Positions 43,338 to 53,033 are shown, counted from the first letter of the stretch. The stretch is DNA of 64,000 nt from Paenibacillus sediminis (GCF_017873765.1 NZ_JAGGKP010000005.1:62001-126000), one strand, 5' to 3'. Notes: generated from the letters alone by a model not told the origin. Numbers and translations: made by a program.

Positions 43338-45566
43338 ATGTTCAAAAGATGGCGCTCTGAACAAGGGTCGGTATCCATCTTCTTAATGATGATTCTAGCC
43401 GTTGTTATTGCTTTCGTTGCTGTATTTATTGATTATGCAAGAATCACCGCCTTTCAAGTTCAAAGTGAAAGATTGTCTCATTCGAGCGTTCGTTCCGTCA
43501 TGTCGTCTTACGATCCCGCTTTACAGAAGAAATATGGGTTGTTTGCTTTTGGCAGCACCGATCAGAATCAATTGTTAGCTAAAATACTTGATGACAATGT
43601 CAATCTAGCAGATAGAAGCGATAGTTTGTCAATTGTTAATGTGTCACTTGACACTTCAACTATCAATCTTGAGCGTCAATTGGGCAATTACGACGTTTTT
43701 AATCAACAAATCCGAGAAGAAATGAAATATAAAGCTCCGATTGATTTTACTTTGGAATTAGTACAGAAGTTCAAGCCTATATCACAGGAAATGAAGGAAG
43801 CTTCCAATACGGTCGAAGTTCTGAAAAAATTACAAAAGCTATACGATGAGCGTGAAGAGCTCATTGACCAAATGATAGCGGATCAAAGAGAATCAGCCAA
43901 AAGTGCAGAACCATTACCTCTTCTTGTGATGGATCCCAAAGGGGAGTCCATTGGAGACGAATCGATAGGAAGTATCAGCTCCGCATCTGATATAGCGGCT
44001 CAACATGAAGATTACATTTCAAAAGTAGAGGCCGATCGTGATCGGGACTCGGAAGACCAAATGTATTCAAGTGAGATTTCGGATTATATATTTGGATCTG
44101 CCAGACTCATAAATAGGCTGCAAAGGGCAAGTGAAGATACAGCAAATCGTCATGAGCGTCTATTGAACGAAGCGAAGGAACTGATGGATCGAGTTAAGAA
44201 ACTGAATGAAGAGATGAAGACAATTATTGCAGACGCGGAGAAGCGAGAGGCGACTCAGGGATATGATGCCGTATCTAAGGCAGATGTTCCAGGAAGCAGC
44301 TTATCTCCTGATTCTATTGGAAGAGCAAATGATATGATAAAAATCCGTCAAATGAGCGAAAAGCTGATCATATCCGATACACTCCTTACCCAATTAGAAG
44401 AGGGTGTAAGTATTCAATCGCAAAATTATACTTCTGTTAACAAGGGAATGATGAGTGTGATCTCCGAGAGCCGTTCCATGTCTTCGATATCAGCGAGTGC
44501 GGGTTCTTTAAAAACATCGATCGTAGACACAAGAAAGGATCTTGATCAATATTTACAACAGTATGCTGTATCAGGACCAGAAAACGTGTTAGACCGTACG
44601 GAAAAGTCATTAGCAGCATATAGAGCGTCAGATACAGAACGTAAATCCATCGAAAAAACGGTCAAACAGAAACTAAAAAACGTAACAAATATCATTTCAC
44701 AGCTAAACAAACTTCAAGAAAAGGCTTCGGCGCAGTGGGAAGAGTACACAACATTAAAACAGTACGATGATGAAATCGTTCATTTTAATAAAAGTACGAA
44801 TACAGAGAGCTCAGGAACTGGTGTCACAGAAGATCCATATGAAGCTGGTGATGAGGCGATGAAAAGTATGGATGGACTGTTCGGCAACATGTCATCACTT
44901 TTAACGGGCCTAGGGGATGAGCTTTTTCAAAATGAGTATGCAACGAAGTATTTCTCCCATTTCGATTTTAACAGCTTGCTAAGTACTAATGCATCGGCAG
45001 CGAGCATGAAGCTTTCAGAGCAAGTTGTTGACCAGCTTGGTGTTCAAAATCAAGAGCTTGAATATATACTTTATGGTTTTCATAACCCAGTTGGCAATAT
45101 TATTGCCGCCTATACAGAAGTGTTCAGTACCCGGCTCGCGATTCATACTGTTGAAGGTTTAGTTATGAATCTTAACAAAGGGAATCCGTTATTAATTTTA
45201 GCTTCGGCACTGTTATATGCAGTTGAAAAAGCAACTGAAGATATGATCACATTAACCAAAAATGGATCTGTTCAGTTTTCCAAATATATTCCGTTTGAAG
45301 TTGATTATAAAGATCATCTCAGATTCTATTTGCTCATTCACAGTAACAACGAATATAAAATGTCACGCATGCTAGCTTTAATTCGGTTTAATACAGGTAT
45401 TAATCCTGCGGAAAGAGGAACCTATGCTTCCAGTGAAATTCGAACATCGATCAAACTATGGTTTTTGCCAGGGATATTTAAAACGTTTAGCAGTATAGGA
45501 GCTTTGCCAGGGGAAGTAAAAGGTAACCGTTATTATTCAACCAAACAAGTATATTTTTCCTATTAA
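43338..45566 (+). CDS. Large TadG-like protein (DUF5702-like), coiled coil
   Basis: A 742-residue protein. It has a pilin-like N-terminus in which the glycine of EQGSVSIFL is followed by phenylalanine, not glutamate, at +5, then a membrane helix. A very long extracytoplasmic region rich in Glu, Lys, Ser and Asp follows, with predicted coiled coils at about residues 145-320 and 400-480. The C-terminal part is more globular. DUF5702-type proteins are found in tad loci of Gram-positive bacteria; a scaffold, tip or wall-spanning role is inferred. GGGGGAG precedes ATG 43338. Confidence 0.78.
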   Translation: MFKRWRSEQGSVSIFLMMILAVVIAFVAVFIDYARITAFQVQSERLSHSSVRSVMSSYDPALQKKYGLFAFGSTDQNQLLAKILDDNVNLADRSDSLSIVNVSLDTSTINLERQLGNYDVFNQQIREEMKYKAPIDFTLELVQKFKPISQEMKEASNTVEVLKKLQKLYDEREELIDQMIADQRESAKSAEPLPLLVMDPKGESIGDESIGSISSASDIAAQHEDYISKVEADRDRDSEDQMYSSEISDYIFGSARLINRLQRASEDTANRHERLLNEAKELMDRVKKLNEEMKTIIADAEKREATQGYDAVSKADVPGSSLSPDSIGRANDMIKIRQMSEKLIISDTLLTQLEEGVSIQSQNYTSVNKGMMSVISESRSMSSISASAGSLKTSIVDTRKDLDQYLQQYAVSGPENVLDRTEKSLAAYRASDTERKSIEKTVKQKLKNVTNIISQLNKLQEKASAQWEEYTTLKQYDDEIVHFNKSTNTESSGTGVTEDPYEAGDEAMKSMDGLFGNMSSLLTGLGDELFQNEYATKYFSHFDFNSLLSTNASAASMKLSEQVVDQLGVQNQELEYILYGFHNPVGNIIAAYTEVFSTRLAIHTVEGLVMNLNKGNPLLILASALLYAVEKATEDMITLTKNGSVQFSKYIPFEVDYKDHLRFYLLIHSNNEYKMSRMLALIRFNTGINPAERGTYASSEIRTSIKLWFLPGIFKTFSSIGALPGEVKGNRYYSTKQVYFSY

Positions 45567-45576
45567 GAGGCTGTCT

Positions 45577-46593
45577 ATGAATAAACGATTATTTCGTCTA
45601 GGAAGGCTTAAATCCCATCATGAGGATGGTAATCAGTGTACGCAAGCAGAAGGACAACTTCATAACTCGGAGCGAGGAAGCATGGTGCTTGAAGCGTCGC
45701 TTGTACTGCCTATATTTCTATTTTTCATTGTCTTTTTAGTATATATCGTTCAGACGACGCTCGTTTCAACTGCACTGAATACGACTGTATCAGACACGAC
45801 AAAGGAGATCTCATCACATATGTATATGGTTGCGATTGCTGCAGAAGCCGTTCCTGGTTCGCCATCGTCAGCACCTTTTCTCAATATGAATTTCCCTCAA
45901 TTGTCTGTTCAGGAGTGGGTAGCTGATTATAGCAGCTTTCTTCCCGAGCCGATTAAAGGGTGGGCTGAAGAAGCTGTTTCCAAAGGTTCTGAGCCGCTCG
46001 AACGACTTAAAAATCAAATGTCTGAAGCGGTTTTGGACCCAATTGTAAAACCTATTATGAAGCCGTTTGTTCAAGACAGCATTTTGGACTATGAACGAAT
46101 TCACGTCTCGAAAGTCATTGTTCCTAACTTTGGTGAACAGAAGAATCCGTATTTCGGTATTCAAGCAAGCTATGAGCTGCCTTTTCGGATTCCTTTTCTT
46201 AATAAGAAAATCGTTCTGCAGTCTAAAGCTGTGGAGCGGGTTTGGGTTGGAGACACGGGTGAATTCGCCGTGAACGAGAAAGACAATGGCGAAGATGATC
46301 ATGGGCGGGTTCAAATTATAGCCAAACCGGAGCCGGCTTATATTGGCCATAATGCAACGATAAAAGTGAAAGTTCAGCCGGGCACCACAGCTGCATTATC
46401 TATTTTTTATAAGAGCGGGCAAAGTATTGCCAAGCATTTAGGCAGTCAGCAGGCCGATGAAAATGGTTATATCGAATGGACATGGAGAGTTGGTTCAAAT
46501 ACTACCCCTGGCAGCTGGAAGTTTGTTGTGGAGACAGAGGATGGACAGCATGCCGAAGTCATGTTTGAGGCTCGGAAGAAAAACGGTGAGTAG
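45577..46593 (+). CDS. TadE-like protein with C-terminal beta-sandwich region
   Basis: A 338-residue protein. About 30 residues into the chain is the pilin-like motif RGSMVLEASL, with glutamate at +5 from the glycine, then the helix LVLPIFLFFIVFLVYIV. A helical middle region follows. From about residue 245 the sequence looks like an immunoglobulin-like beta-sandwich (KPEPAYIGHNATIKVKVQPG, later WTWRVGSNTTPGSWKFVVE). It is a second TadE-like minor pilin or a surface-exposed pilus component, 11 bp after the TadG-like gene. Confidence 0.8.
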   Translation: MNKRLFRLGRLKSHHEDGNQCTQAEGQLHNSERGSMVLEASLVLPIFLFFIVFLVYIVQTTLVSTALNTTVSDTTKEISSHMYMVAIAAEAVPGSPSSAPFLNMNFPQLSVQEWVADYSSFLPEPIKGWAEEAVSKGSEPLERLKNQMSEAVLDPIVKPIMKPFVQDSILDYERIHVSKVIVPNFGEQKNPYFGIQASYELPFRIPFLNKKIVLQSKAVERVWVGDTGEFAVNEKDNGEDDHGRVQIIAKPEPAYIGHNATIKVKVQPGTTAALSIFYKSGQSIAKHLGSQQADENGYIEWTWRVGSNTTPGSWKFVVETEDGQHAEVMFEARKKNGE

Positions 46594-46599
46594 GAGAGG

Positions 46600-47115
46600 A
46601 TGAACGATATGGAATTTGCTTTTTGGGGCTGTTTTATCTTTATTGCAGCGGCATTTATAACTGATATGAAATCTATGAAAATACCAAATGTTATTTCAAT
46701 GAGTGCTGTTGTTAGCGGACTGTTGTTTGGGTGGATTAACGGAGGATGGGAAGGAGTACTGGTTAGTATAAAAGGTATGGGAGCGGGTTTTGGAATTTTG
46801 CTCATGTTATACTTCGTCCGGGCTGTTGGAGCAGGTGATGTTAAGATATTTGCTGGAATTGGAGCATGGACCGGAACGACATTTACGATGCATTCTTTTA
46901 TGTACTCTATATTATTTGCTGGTCTAATCGGTCTAGTCATCATGCTCTGGCGTCGCGAAGCAGTTATTCGCCTTCGTCTTTTAGCCAGGCGTGTAATTAG
47001 TGTAATCATGTTCCGAAATTTTAGTCCGATCACATCTGGACAAAGTGAGCATTTACAATTTCCGTTTATGGTGGCAGTTCTTCCTGGAGTAATTGCAGCC
47101 TATTTGTATGTTTAA
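46600..47115 (+). CDS. tadV: TadV/CpaA-like prepilin peptidase
   Basis: A 171-residue membrane aspartyl protease. The two catalytic aspartates are in ITDMKSMKIPN near residue 22 and in GAGDVKIFAGIGAW near 84, the GxGD motif of prepilin peptidases. It lacks the N-terminal methylase domain, as is usual in Tad systems. It should process the Flp pilin and the TadE-like proteins. It lies 7 bp after the TadE-like gene. Confidence 0.92.
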   Translation: MNDMEFAFWGCFIFIAAAFITDMKSMKIPNVISMSAVVSGLLFGWINGGWEGVLVSIKGMGAGFGILLMLYFVRAVGAGDVKIFAGIGAWTGTTFTMHSFMYSILFAGLIGLVIMLWRREAVIRLRLLARRVISVIMFRNFSPITSGQSEHLQFPFMVAVLPGVIAAYLYV

Positions 47116-47153
47116 TCTTATTTTTATTTCAGTGTGCAGGGGAGAGGTAAAGG

Positions 47154-48884
47154 ATGGTTAGCTTTCATACGGATTTTATCCAAAATGGCGGAACCTATAT
47201 GGTATTGCAGCATCCAGAGGGGATTCATACGAAGGAACTAAGTCAGGTGCAATGCGGAATGATTGCTTCTACAAAAATTCCTCATTTGCTGCACCTTAAT
47301 ATTAAGGAGCTCGATTTTAAAGTTACTTTTCAATATGATATTACTGCTAAAAGAATGCTCTCACACTGTCTAAAGAGCGAGAAAATGAATATGACGGAAT
47401 TTTACACCTTGCTGCTTCAACTTGTAAGTGCACTAGAGGATAGTAAATTATACATGCTCGATCATCATAATTATATTTTGCATGAAGATTATATGTTTAT
47501 TGATGGTTCCCTACAATTAGGAACACTTTACTTAACTTATGTACCATTACAGAAGCCTATGTCTAATGAAATACAGGAAAGTCTAAATCGGCTTATCTCA
47601 TTATTTATGACATCGGTATCTCATCTCGAAGGAAACGGACTGCAGCAAATCGTGCAGTTTTGTCGAAATGATTTTTTTACGATTCAAGGCTTAAAGAGTC
47701 TGTTGATCCAATTGTTAGCTGGAAATGATAACGAAGAAGCGGCGACTCCCAAATTTAAGATTGAGCTGCAAATGCAGGAAGAAGTTGCAGAAGAGCGTTC
47801 CGTAGTACGTTCCATAGATCGTTCTATAAATCGTCCCCTAGATCGTCATGCAGATCATTCAGTTGATCGGTCCATGCCTCATCCTTTTTTCTCGATATCC
47901 ACAGCGGCATCTTCTGCGAAAATCGAATCAAATGCTGAGCATTCAGAAGCGGAGGAAGATAACCCAAAATCATCTTCGTCTATGAAAACATACGTTACGT
48001 TAGGTTGCGTAGTTGGGTCAGTGTTACCTTGGCGGCTAGTATACCTAGAAGCACCCAGTACGGGGACGATGTTTATGTGCGCAGCGATAACAGTCCTATT
48101 AGGAATAACGGCAGTTCTGTATTGGATAGGTAAGCTGTCCTTCTTAAGAAATTTTGGAGGTCAGTCAATAAAACAGGTGCCCGTATTTGAATCGATCGAT
48201 CTAGGTTCTGCTATGTCTTCATCAAAAGGAAAATCTCGATTTGCCGTAGAGAAATTGACTGGATTTATAGATTCGAAACGTAAATCGAATACGAATAAGG
48301 AACTGTGGTGCCTGAATGCATCTGAAGCTAAGGAAGAAATTCGTACTGATGACTACAACCTTGCTGAACACTCAATACAAAAGCTGCAAAAGCCGCAAAC
48401 AAAGCAAAAGCAACAAATACATACTGATGTGGAAGCCATTCGTGAATTCAAAGACCGAAAGAATACGGAAGATTATTATGCTGAACTAAGCTCACGTACA
48501 GAAATGCTCTCTTCACCGCGAGGACAAGCGACAGTTATGCTTAAACCAAATTCCAGTAAGGGATCTGCTAGACAGACAACAGCACTATTTCTAGAACGAT
48601 TAGCGCAAGGTATGAACGAACTTGAGCGAATTGAGCTTCATCATGCGAGCTTTATCATAGGACGTTCATCAGATGTGGCTCAATATGTAGATGAGACAGT
48701 GGGCACATCACGAGCTCATGTAGAGCTCATGATTGTTCAAGATGGGTGCCGTATTAAAGACCTGGGCTCTAAGAATGGCACCGTGCTTAGGGGCGAACCG
48801 ATGGTTCCATACAAAGATTATCCGTTACAGGAAGGTGACACGTTCAACATAGCAGGCACAAGTTATAAGTTATGTTCAGATTGA
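47154..48884 (+). CDS. FHA-domain protein with N-terminal DUF6382-like domain
   Basis: A 576-residue protein. Residues 1-190 resemble the DUF6382 module often found in this place of Paenibacillus tad loci. Residues 220-245 are a degenerate four-residue repeat, RSID-RSIN-RPLD-RHAD-HSVD. Two membrane helices lie near 280-330, and an FHA domain is at the C-terminus (FIIGRSSD, GTSRAHVELMI, LGSKNGTVLRG). FHA domains bind phosphothreonine, so the protein could link Tad activity to Ser/Thr kinase signalling. Start ATG 47154 follows GGGGAGAGG. It ends the Tad operon. Confidence 0.82.
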   Translation: MVSFHTDFIQNGGTYMVLQHPEGIHTKELSQVQCGMIASTKIPHLLHLNIKELDFKVTFQYDITAKRMLSHCLKSEKMNMTEFYTLLLQLVSALEDSKLYMLDHHNYILHEDYMFIDGSLQLGTLYLTYVPLQKPMSNEIQESLNRLISLFMTSVSHLEGNGLQQIVQFCRNDFFTIQGLKSLLIQLLAGNDNEEAATPKFKIELQMQEEVAEERSVVRSIDRSINRPLDRHADHSVDRSMPHPFFSISTAASSAKIESNAEHSEAEEDNPKSSSSMKTYVTLGCVVGSVLPWRLVYLEAPSTGTMFMCAAITVLLGITAVLYWIGKLSFLRNFGGQSIKQVPVFESIDLGSAMSSSKGKSRFAVEKLTGFIDSKRKSNTNKELWCLNASEAKEEIRTDDYNLAEHSIQKLQKPQTKQKQQIHTDVEAIREFKDRKNTEDYYAELSSRTEMLSSPRGQATVMLKPNSSKGSARQTTALFLERLAQGMNELERIELHHASFIIGRSSDVAQYVDETVGTSRAHVELMIVQDGCRIKDLGSKNGTVLRGEPMVPYKDYPLQEGDTFNIAGTSYKLCSD

Positions 48885-48897
48885 TGATTTGAACAAT

Positions 48898-49809
48898 TCA
48901 TTTTAGCTTGCCTTCATTTTTTAAATGAGACAGTGCTTCTTCCAGCGTTGGATAGAGGAACTTGAATCCATGCTCCAGGGCAACACGCGGTACAACTCTT
49001 TGACCTTCTAGTAAAATGGTCGACATTTCACCGAATAGAATTTTGAACATGAACGAAGGGATAGGGAACCAGTGTGGCCGGCGGTATACTTGGCCAACGA
49101 TTTTACCAAATTGATCATTCGTTACAGGATGAGGACTGCTGGCGTTCACAGGTCCTGATATATCCTCATTCTTCAAGCAGAAATCGATGAGGCGAACAAT
49201 ATCTTGAATATGAATCCACGACGTCCACTGTTTTCCGCTACCTATTCTTCCACCGACTCCAAGTAGATAGGGTAGCTTCATTAGAGGAAATGCACCACCT
49301 TCATTACCTAGGACAAGGCTCACACGAAGCCGGATGACTCTCGTATCTTTAATTCGCTTAGTCTCATCTTCCAATGCTTTGGCTACTTCAGCGGGAAAAT
49401 TCATGATATGTTCGGATGAAGTCTCGTCAAAAGTCTCAGTCCATGATGTACCGTAGATCGACATCGCGGATGCTTGCACTACGACTTTAGGTTTGTGCTT
49501 AAGAGATTGTACGAGCTTAGCGACAGCGCTGACTGTTTGCAGACGCGACTGCATAATCCGTTCTTTTGCTTTTGCTGACCATCTCTGGTTAATGGTCTCT
49601 CCGGCCAGATTTACGATCGCCTCGACTCCTTCGAAAGCGTGAGGATCTTTCTCTGCTCGCTGCCAAGTTACGTATGTAATTCCATCGATATTACTATTAT
49701 GCTTGGTAACTTTTCGAGTAATAACCATTAATTCATGCCCTTCTTTAAGCCAATACTCGACTAGAGCTTTACCCACAAAGCCGGTTCCCCCGCAAATCGC
49801 AATTCGCAT
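48898..49809 (-). CDS. SDR-family epimerase (TIGR01777-like)
   Basis: A 303-residue NAD(P)-binding protein of the atypical SDR group TIGR01777. The Rossmann motif GGTGFVGKALVEYWLKEG is at the N-terminus. VNLAGETINQRWSAKAKERI and the C-terminal DUF1731-like part (PRVALEHGFKFLYPTLEEAL) are characteristic. The substrate is unknown; related proteins are called nucleoside-diphosphate-sugar epimerases or cell-division inhibitor SulA-like without proof. The gene is convergent with the FHA gene, with only 13 bp between. Confidence 0.88.
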   Translation of the reverse strand: MRIAICGGTGFVGKALVEYWLKEGHELMVITRKVTKHNSNIDGITYVTWQRAEKDPHAFEGVEAIVNLAGETINQRWSAKAKERIMQSRLQTVSAVAKLVQSLKHKPKVVVQASAMSIYGTSWTETFDETSSEHIMNFPAEVAKALEDETKRIKDTRVIRLRVSLVLGNEGGAFPLMKLPYLLGVGGRIGSGKQWTSWIHIQDIVRLIDFCLKNEDISGPVNASSPHPVTNDQFGKIVGQVYRRPHWFPIPSFMFKILFGEMSTILLEGQRVVPRVALEHGFKFLYPTLEEALSHLKNEGKLK

Positions 49810-49847
49810 ATACAGATGTTCCTTTCTTATTTGATATTCATTAAAAT

Positions 49848-49892
49848 AGCCCTCCTGCGGACATTTATAAATGCTTCTACAGGAGGGCTTCT
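49848..49892 (-). terminator. Hairpin terminator after the DUF2621-like gene
   Basis: AGCCCTCCTG at 49848-49857 pairs with CAGGAGGGCT at 49880-49889. On the minus strand a T-rich ATTTTAAT tail follows. It ends the gene at 49905-50372. Confidence 0.65.
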
Positions 49893-49904
49893 TGGTACTG
49901 CCAA

Positions 49905-50372
49905 TTATTTATTCAGTAAATGTTGATAAGGCGAATAATCAATTTGATTCTCTTTCAGAAATTTGACGAGAAACTTGTTGTCTCGCTTAGGCGTTGCTAC
50001 AATATAGCCTTTGATGCAGTGATCGCGAGTCACTTCTGGCGCGCCGCTTTCAATCGCTATTTTTCCGATTTCCGCTGCGATGGAATGTTTAGCGATATCT
50101 CGAAACGGCCCTGGTACAGGCTGAACCAATTGGTCGAGGAACGCTTTCGATTCCTCTGTCCACAGCTTCCGACTTTTCTCTACCCAATAATTTTGCCAAT
50201 CGAGCTTTGATTTACCGTCTGCCTTAGGCAATACTTTTAGAAATTTACGAAACATGAAGTATCCGCCGATGCACATGCTTCCAAGCAGAACAAATGTCCA
50301 GAAGGCAATTGTATTCATAAACCAGTGATTTGGTGTTATTGAGAGGAAACCATGTCCAAAATAATGGTTCAT
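49905..50372 (-). CDS. DUF2621-like membrane protein
   Basis: A 155-residue protein with one membrane helix at about residues 20-42 (FMNTIAFWTFVLLGSMCIGG) and a cytoplasmic part with the conserved WVEKSRKLWTEESKAFLDQL and APEVTRDHCIKGYI segments. This matches DUF2621, a Bacillales family without known function. GAGGTGAG lies before ATG 50372. Confidence 0.75.
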   Translation of the reverse strand: MNHYFGHGFLSITPNHWFMNTIAFWTFVLLGSMCIGGYFMFRKFLKVLPKADGKSKLDWQNYWVEKSRKLWTEESKAFLDQLVQPVPGPFRDIAKHSIAAEIGKIAIESGAPEVTRDHCIKGYIVATPKRDNKFLVKFLKENQIDYSPYQHLLNK

Positions 50373-50490
50373 ATTCTCACCTCAGTAATATGATGACTTT
50401 TTTTCTAATTATGAATTATAACGCATTTCTTTATTTATTTCGATAATCAAGTTAAAATAAGGAATAAATTCACATGATAGGGGATAGTTT

Positions 50491-51618
50491 ATGTTGAAAA
50501 TTGGTTCCCATGTATCGTTTTCGGACAAGGGTCTATTAAATGCTGCGAATGAAGCTGCTTCTTACGGCTCCAGTTCGTTTATGATATATACTGGCGCACC
50601 TCAGAATACGCGTCGTAAACCGATGGAGTCCATGTACCTTGAAGAAGGTAAGAAAGTGATGCAGGAAAACGGCGTTAGTGAAATTGTCGTGCATGCACCT
50701 TATATTATCAACTTAGGTTCGTATAAATCGAACACATATGAACTTGCGGTTAATTTCTTGCAAGAGGAAATTCGCCGTACACAAGCTATTGGTGTCAAAA
50801 ATATCGTACTGCATCCAGGTGCATATACAGATAAAGATGCCGAATATGGAATAAAGCGTATCGCTGAGGGTCTTAATGAAGTGCTCGGAGGTACAGAAGA
50901 TACGGACGTGAACATCGCACTCGAGACGATGGCAGGCAAAGGCACGGAGGTTGGCCGCTCATTCGAAGAAATTGCCGAGATTATCGACAAAGTGCAGTAC
51001 AATGAACGATTGACGGTATGTATAGATACCTGTCACATTCACGACGCAGGGTATGACATTGTAAACGATCTGGATGGTGTTCTAGAAGAGTTCGATCGTA
51101 TTGTTGGGTTAAACCGAATTGCCGTTGTCCATATCAATGACAGCAAAAATCCAACCGGCGCTCGTAAAGACCGTCATGCAACAACAGGCTCCGGATGGCT
51201 TGGATTTGAAACCATTAACAACGTGGTCCATCATGATGGACTTAAAGGACGTCCGTTCATTCTAGAAACGCCTTGGATCGGGAAAGATGCAAAGACGCAG
51301 CGTCCAATGTACGAAGCTGAAATTGCGATGCTGCGCGGAAGTGTGAAAGAACGTTTCGGTGATGAATTTTTGAACGACGTCGATATGCTGCATTCATTCT
51401 TTAAAAAGCAAGATATCGATCCTCGGGCTTTCGTACTGGGCACGTGGGATGTGCTGAAAAATGACGCGAAAGCGAAAAAAGCAGATCCGCGTGAACCAAT
51501 GGAACGTCTATATGATCTAGTTGTTGAAGCAAGACTGTTCCCAGAATTGACTGAGGAACAAATTAACCACCGACTAACTGCCTGGTTTGCAGGCAAGGAA
51601 TGGCTGCTTACTGTTTAA
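50491..51618 (+). CDS. nfo: Deoxyribonuclease IV (AP endonuclease) with C-terminal extension
   Basis: A 375-residue AP endonuclease of base excision repair. Zinc-site motifs are visible in order: [63 protein letters not shown]. The catalytic TIM barrel ends near residue 290. A tail of about 80 residues follows, with [20 protein letters not shown] and [11 protein letters not shown], which standard Nfo proteins of about 280-300 residues lack. The gene overlaps an open region before purU; the purU start is 23 bp past its stop. Confidence 0.9.
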   Translation: MLKIGSHVSFSDKGLLNAANEAASYGSSSFMIYTGAPQNTRRKPMESMYLEEGKKVMQENGVSEIVVHAPYIINLGSYKSNTYELAVNFLQEEIRRTQAIGVKNIVLHPGAYTDKDAEYGIKRIAEGLNEVLGGTEDTDVNIALETMAGKGTEVGRSFEEIAEIIDKVQYNERLTVCIDTCHIHDAGYDIVNDLDGVLEEFDRIVGLNRIAVVHINDSKNPTGARKDRHATTGSGWLGFETINNVVHHDGLKGRPFILETPWIGKDAKTQRPMYEAEIAMLRGSVKERFGDEFLNDVDMLHSFFKKQDIDPRAFVLGTWDVLKNDAKAKKADPREPMERLYDLVVEARLFPELTEEQINHRLTAWFAGKEWLLTV

Positions 51619-51641
51619 TTATGGAGAGGAAGAATTATAAA

Positions 51642-52541
51642 ATGGAGGCACACATCAAAGCGAATCAACACGCTGCAAAGGATGGTCAGCACAATCGTGC
51701 GCGCATGCTTATTTCTTGTCCGGATGGACCGGGGATTGTCGCTGCGGTATCACGGTTTCTGCACGAACATGGCGCAAATATCGTACAGTCCGATCAGTAT
51801 ACAATGAATCCAGAGGGCGGCATGTTCTTCATGCGCATTGAATTTGATCTTCCGGAGCTCGATGCGAATTTACGTCAGCTGCAAGTTGACTTTGCTCAGG
51901 TTGCCGCAAACTTTAACATGGAGTGGAAGATTACAACGGTAAGCCGTAAGAAGAAGCTGGCGATCTTCGTGTCGAAGGAAGATCACTGTTTGGTAGAGCT
52001 CCTATGGCAATGGCAAGCAGGCGATCTCGACGCTGAAATTGCGATGGTCGTCAGCAACCATAACGATATGCGCGAATACGTTGAATCGTTCGGCATACCA
52101 TATCATCATTTTCCAGTTACAGCGGATACGAAGAAAGAAGCTGAGCAGCGGCAACTGGAAATTGTCGGCGACGATATTGATGTCATCATTCTCGCTCGTT
52201 ATATGCAGATCATCTCACCGACATTTATCGAGCATTACCGCAATCGTATTATTAATATTCACCATTCATTCTTGCCAGCGTTTGTTGGAGGCAAGCCGTA
52301 CCAACAAGCTTATGAACGCGGGGTGAAAATTATTGGAGCAACCGCTCACTATGTGACTGAAGAGCTCGACGGCGGTCCTATTATTGAGCAGGACGTTCAG
52401 CGCGTAAGCCACCGCGATGATGTGACTGAGCTGAAGCGAATTGGACGCACCATTGAGAGAGTTGTTCTAGCAAGAGCCGTAAAATGGCATATTGAAGACC
52501 GAATTCTTGTTCATCAAAATAAAACAGTTGTATTTAACTAG
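51642..52541 (+). CDS. purU: Formyltetrahydrofolate deformylase
   Basis: A protein of about 299 residues that hydrolyses 10-formyl-THF to formate and THF. The N-terminal ACT domain begins ARMLISCPDGPGIVAAVSRF, and the catalytic domain has IINIHHSFLPAFVGGKPYQQ and GATAHYVTEELDGGPIIEQD, carrying the Asn-His-Asp set. Start ATG 51642 is about ten bases after GAGAGGAAG; an earlier in-frame ATG 51600 would overlap nfo. A hairpin follows at 52564-52593. Confidence 0.95.
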   Translation: MEAHIKANQHAAKDGQHNRARMLISCPDGPGIVAAVSRFLHEHGANIVQSDQYTMNPEGGMFFMRIEFDLPELDANLRQLQVDFAQVAANFNMEWKITTVSRKKKLAIFVSKEDHCLVELLWQWQAGDLDAEIAMVVSNHNDMREYVESFGIPYHHFPVTADTKKEAEQRQLEIVGDDIDVIILARYMQIISPTFIEHYRNRIINIHHSFLPAFVGGKPYQQAYERGVKIIGATAHYVTEELDGGPIIEQDVQRVSHRDDVTELKRIGRTIERVVLARAVKWHIEDRILVHQNKTVVFN

Positions 52542-52563
52542 TCTTGAGTCTCTAATAAGCATG

Positions 52564-52593
52564 AAAGTTCCATCCATAAGGTTGGAACTTTTC
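52564..52593 (+). terminator. Rho-independent terminator after purU
   Basis: AAAGTTCCA pairs with TGGAACTTT around a short loop, followed by TTC. It ends the nfo-purU unit. Confidence 0.7.
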
Positions 52594-52905
52594 TTATTGG
52601 AACTAATTTCTACTTCAATTCGTTTATTACTTTAAAGTGAACATTCTCGAATGTTGAATGGGAAAGGGGTGTGATTAGCGGCATCGCTCAGTTTTATGGC
52701 TGTCGTCGTTATTGCAACCCTCCAGTGTACAGCATCGTCTTCTTATATGGTGTTCGACAAAACCATCACTTGACTGAGCAAAATTCATTCTCATGGACCG
52801 GCTCCATACTCGGTGTAGATCCGATTGCAGCACTTCTAAAATTCGTCCGCTGAAAAAGCACAGTATAATAGTATAGGATTGAAAAGCTTAGGATAAAACA
52901 TAAGA
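52594..52905 (+). other. Intergenic region with no recognised gene
   Basis: A 60-codon frame starting with GTG 52671 and ending at 52853 is the longest open stretch, but its ribosome binding site is only one base away and no family is recognised. TATAAT at 52864-52869 has no good -35 partner. A terminator at 52906-52946 suggests that something in this region is transcribed. Confidence 0.3.
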
Positions 52906-52946
52906 AAAAGGCTAGCCTGAAAAAAACAATCAGCTAGCTTTTTTTG
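52906..52946 (+). terminator. Rho-independent terminator upstream of tkt
   Basis: AAAAGGCTAGC-CTGA pairs with TCAGCTAGCTTTT with a bulge and is followed by T7. There is no clear gene upstream to which it belongs. Confidence 0.7.
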
Positions 52947-53033
52947 TATGGATAAGTAAGTAAAGGTGGTATAGGACAAAATGAATTTATGATGAAAATT
53001 TTGAAATGAAAAGGTTTACTTTTAATATCGTTA

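Noticed and set aside
46467-47033. 188-codon frame antisense to tadV and the TadE-like gene
   Set aside because: The plus-strand genes have intact catalytic and pilin motifs. The antisense frame is Thr/Ile/Pro-rich and lacks a ribosome binding site.
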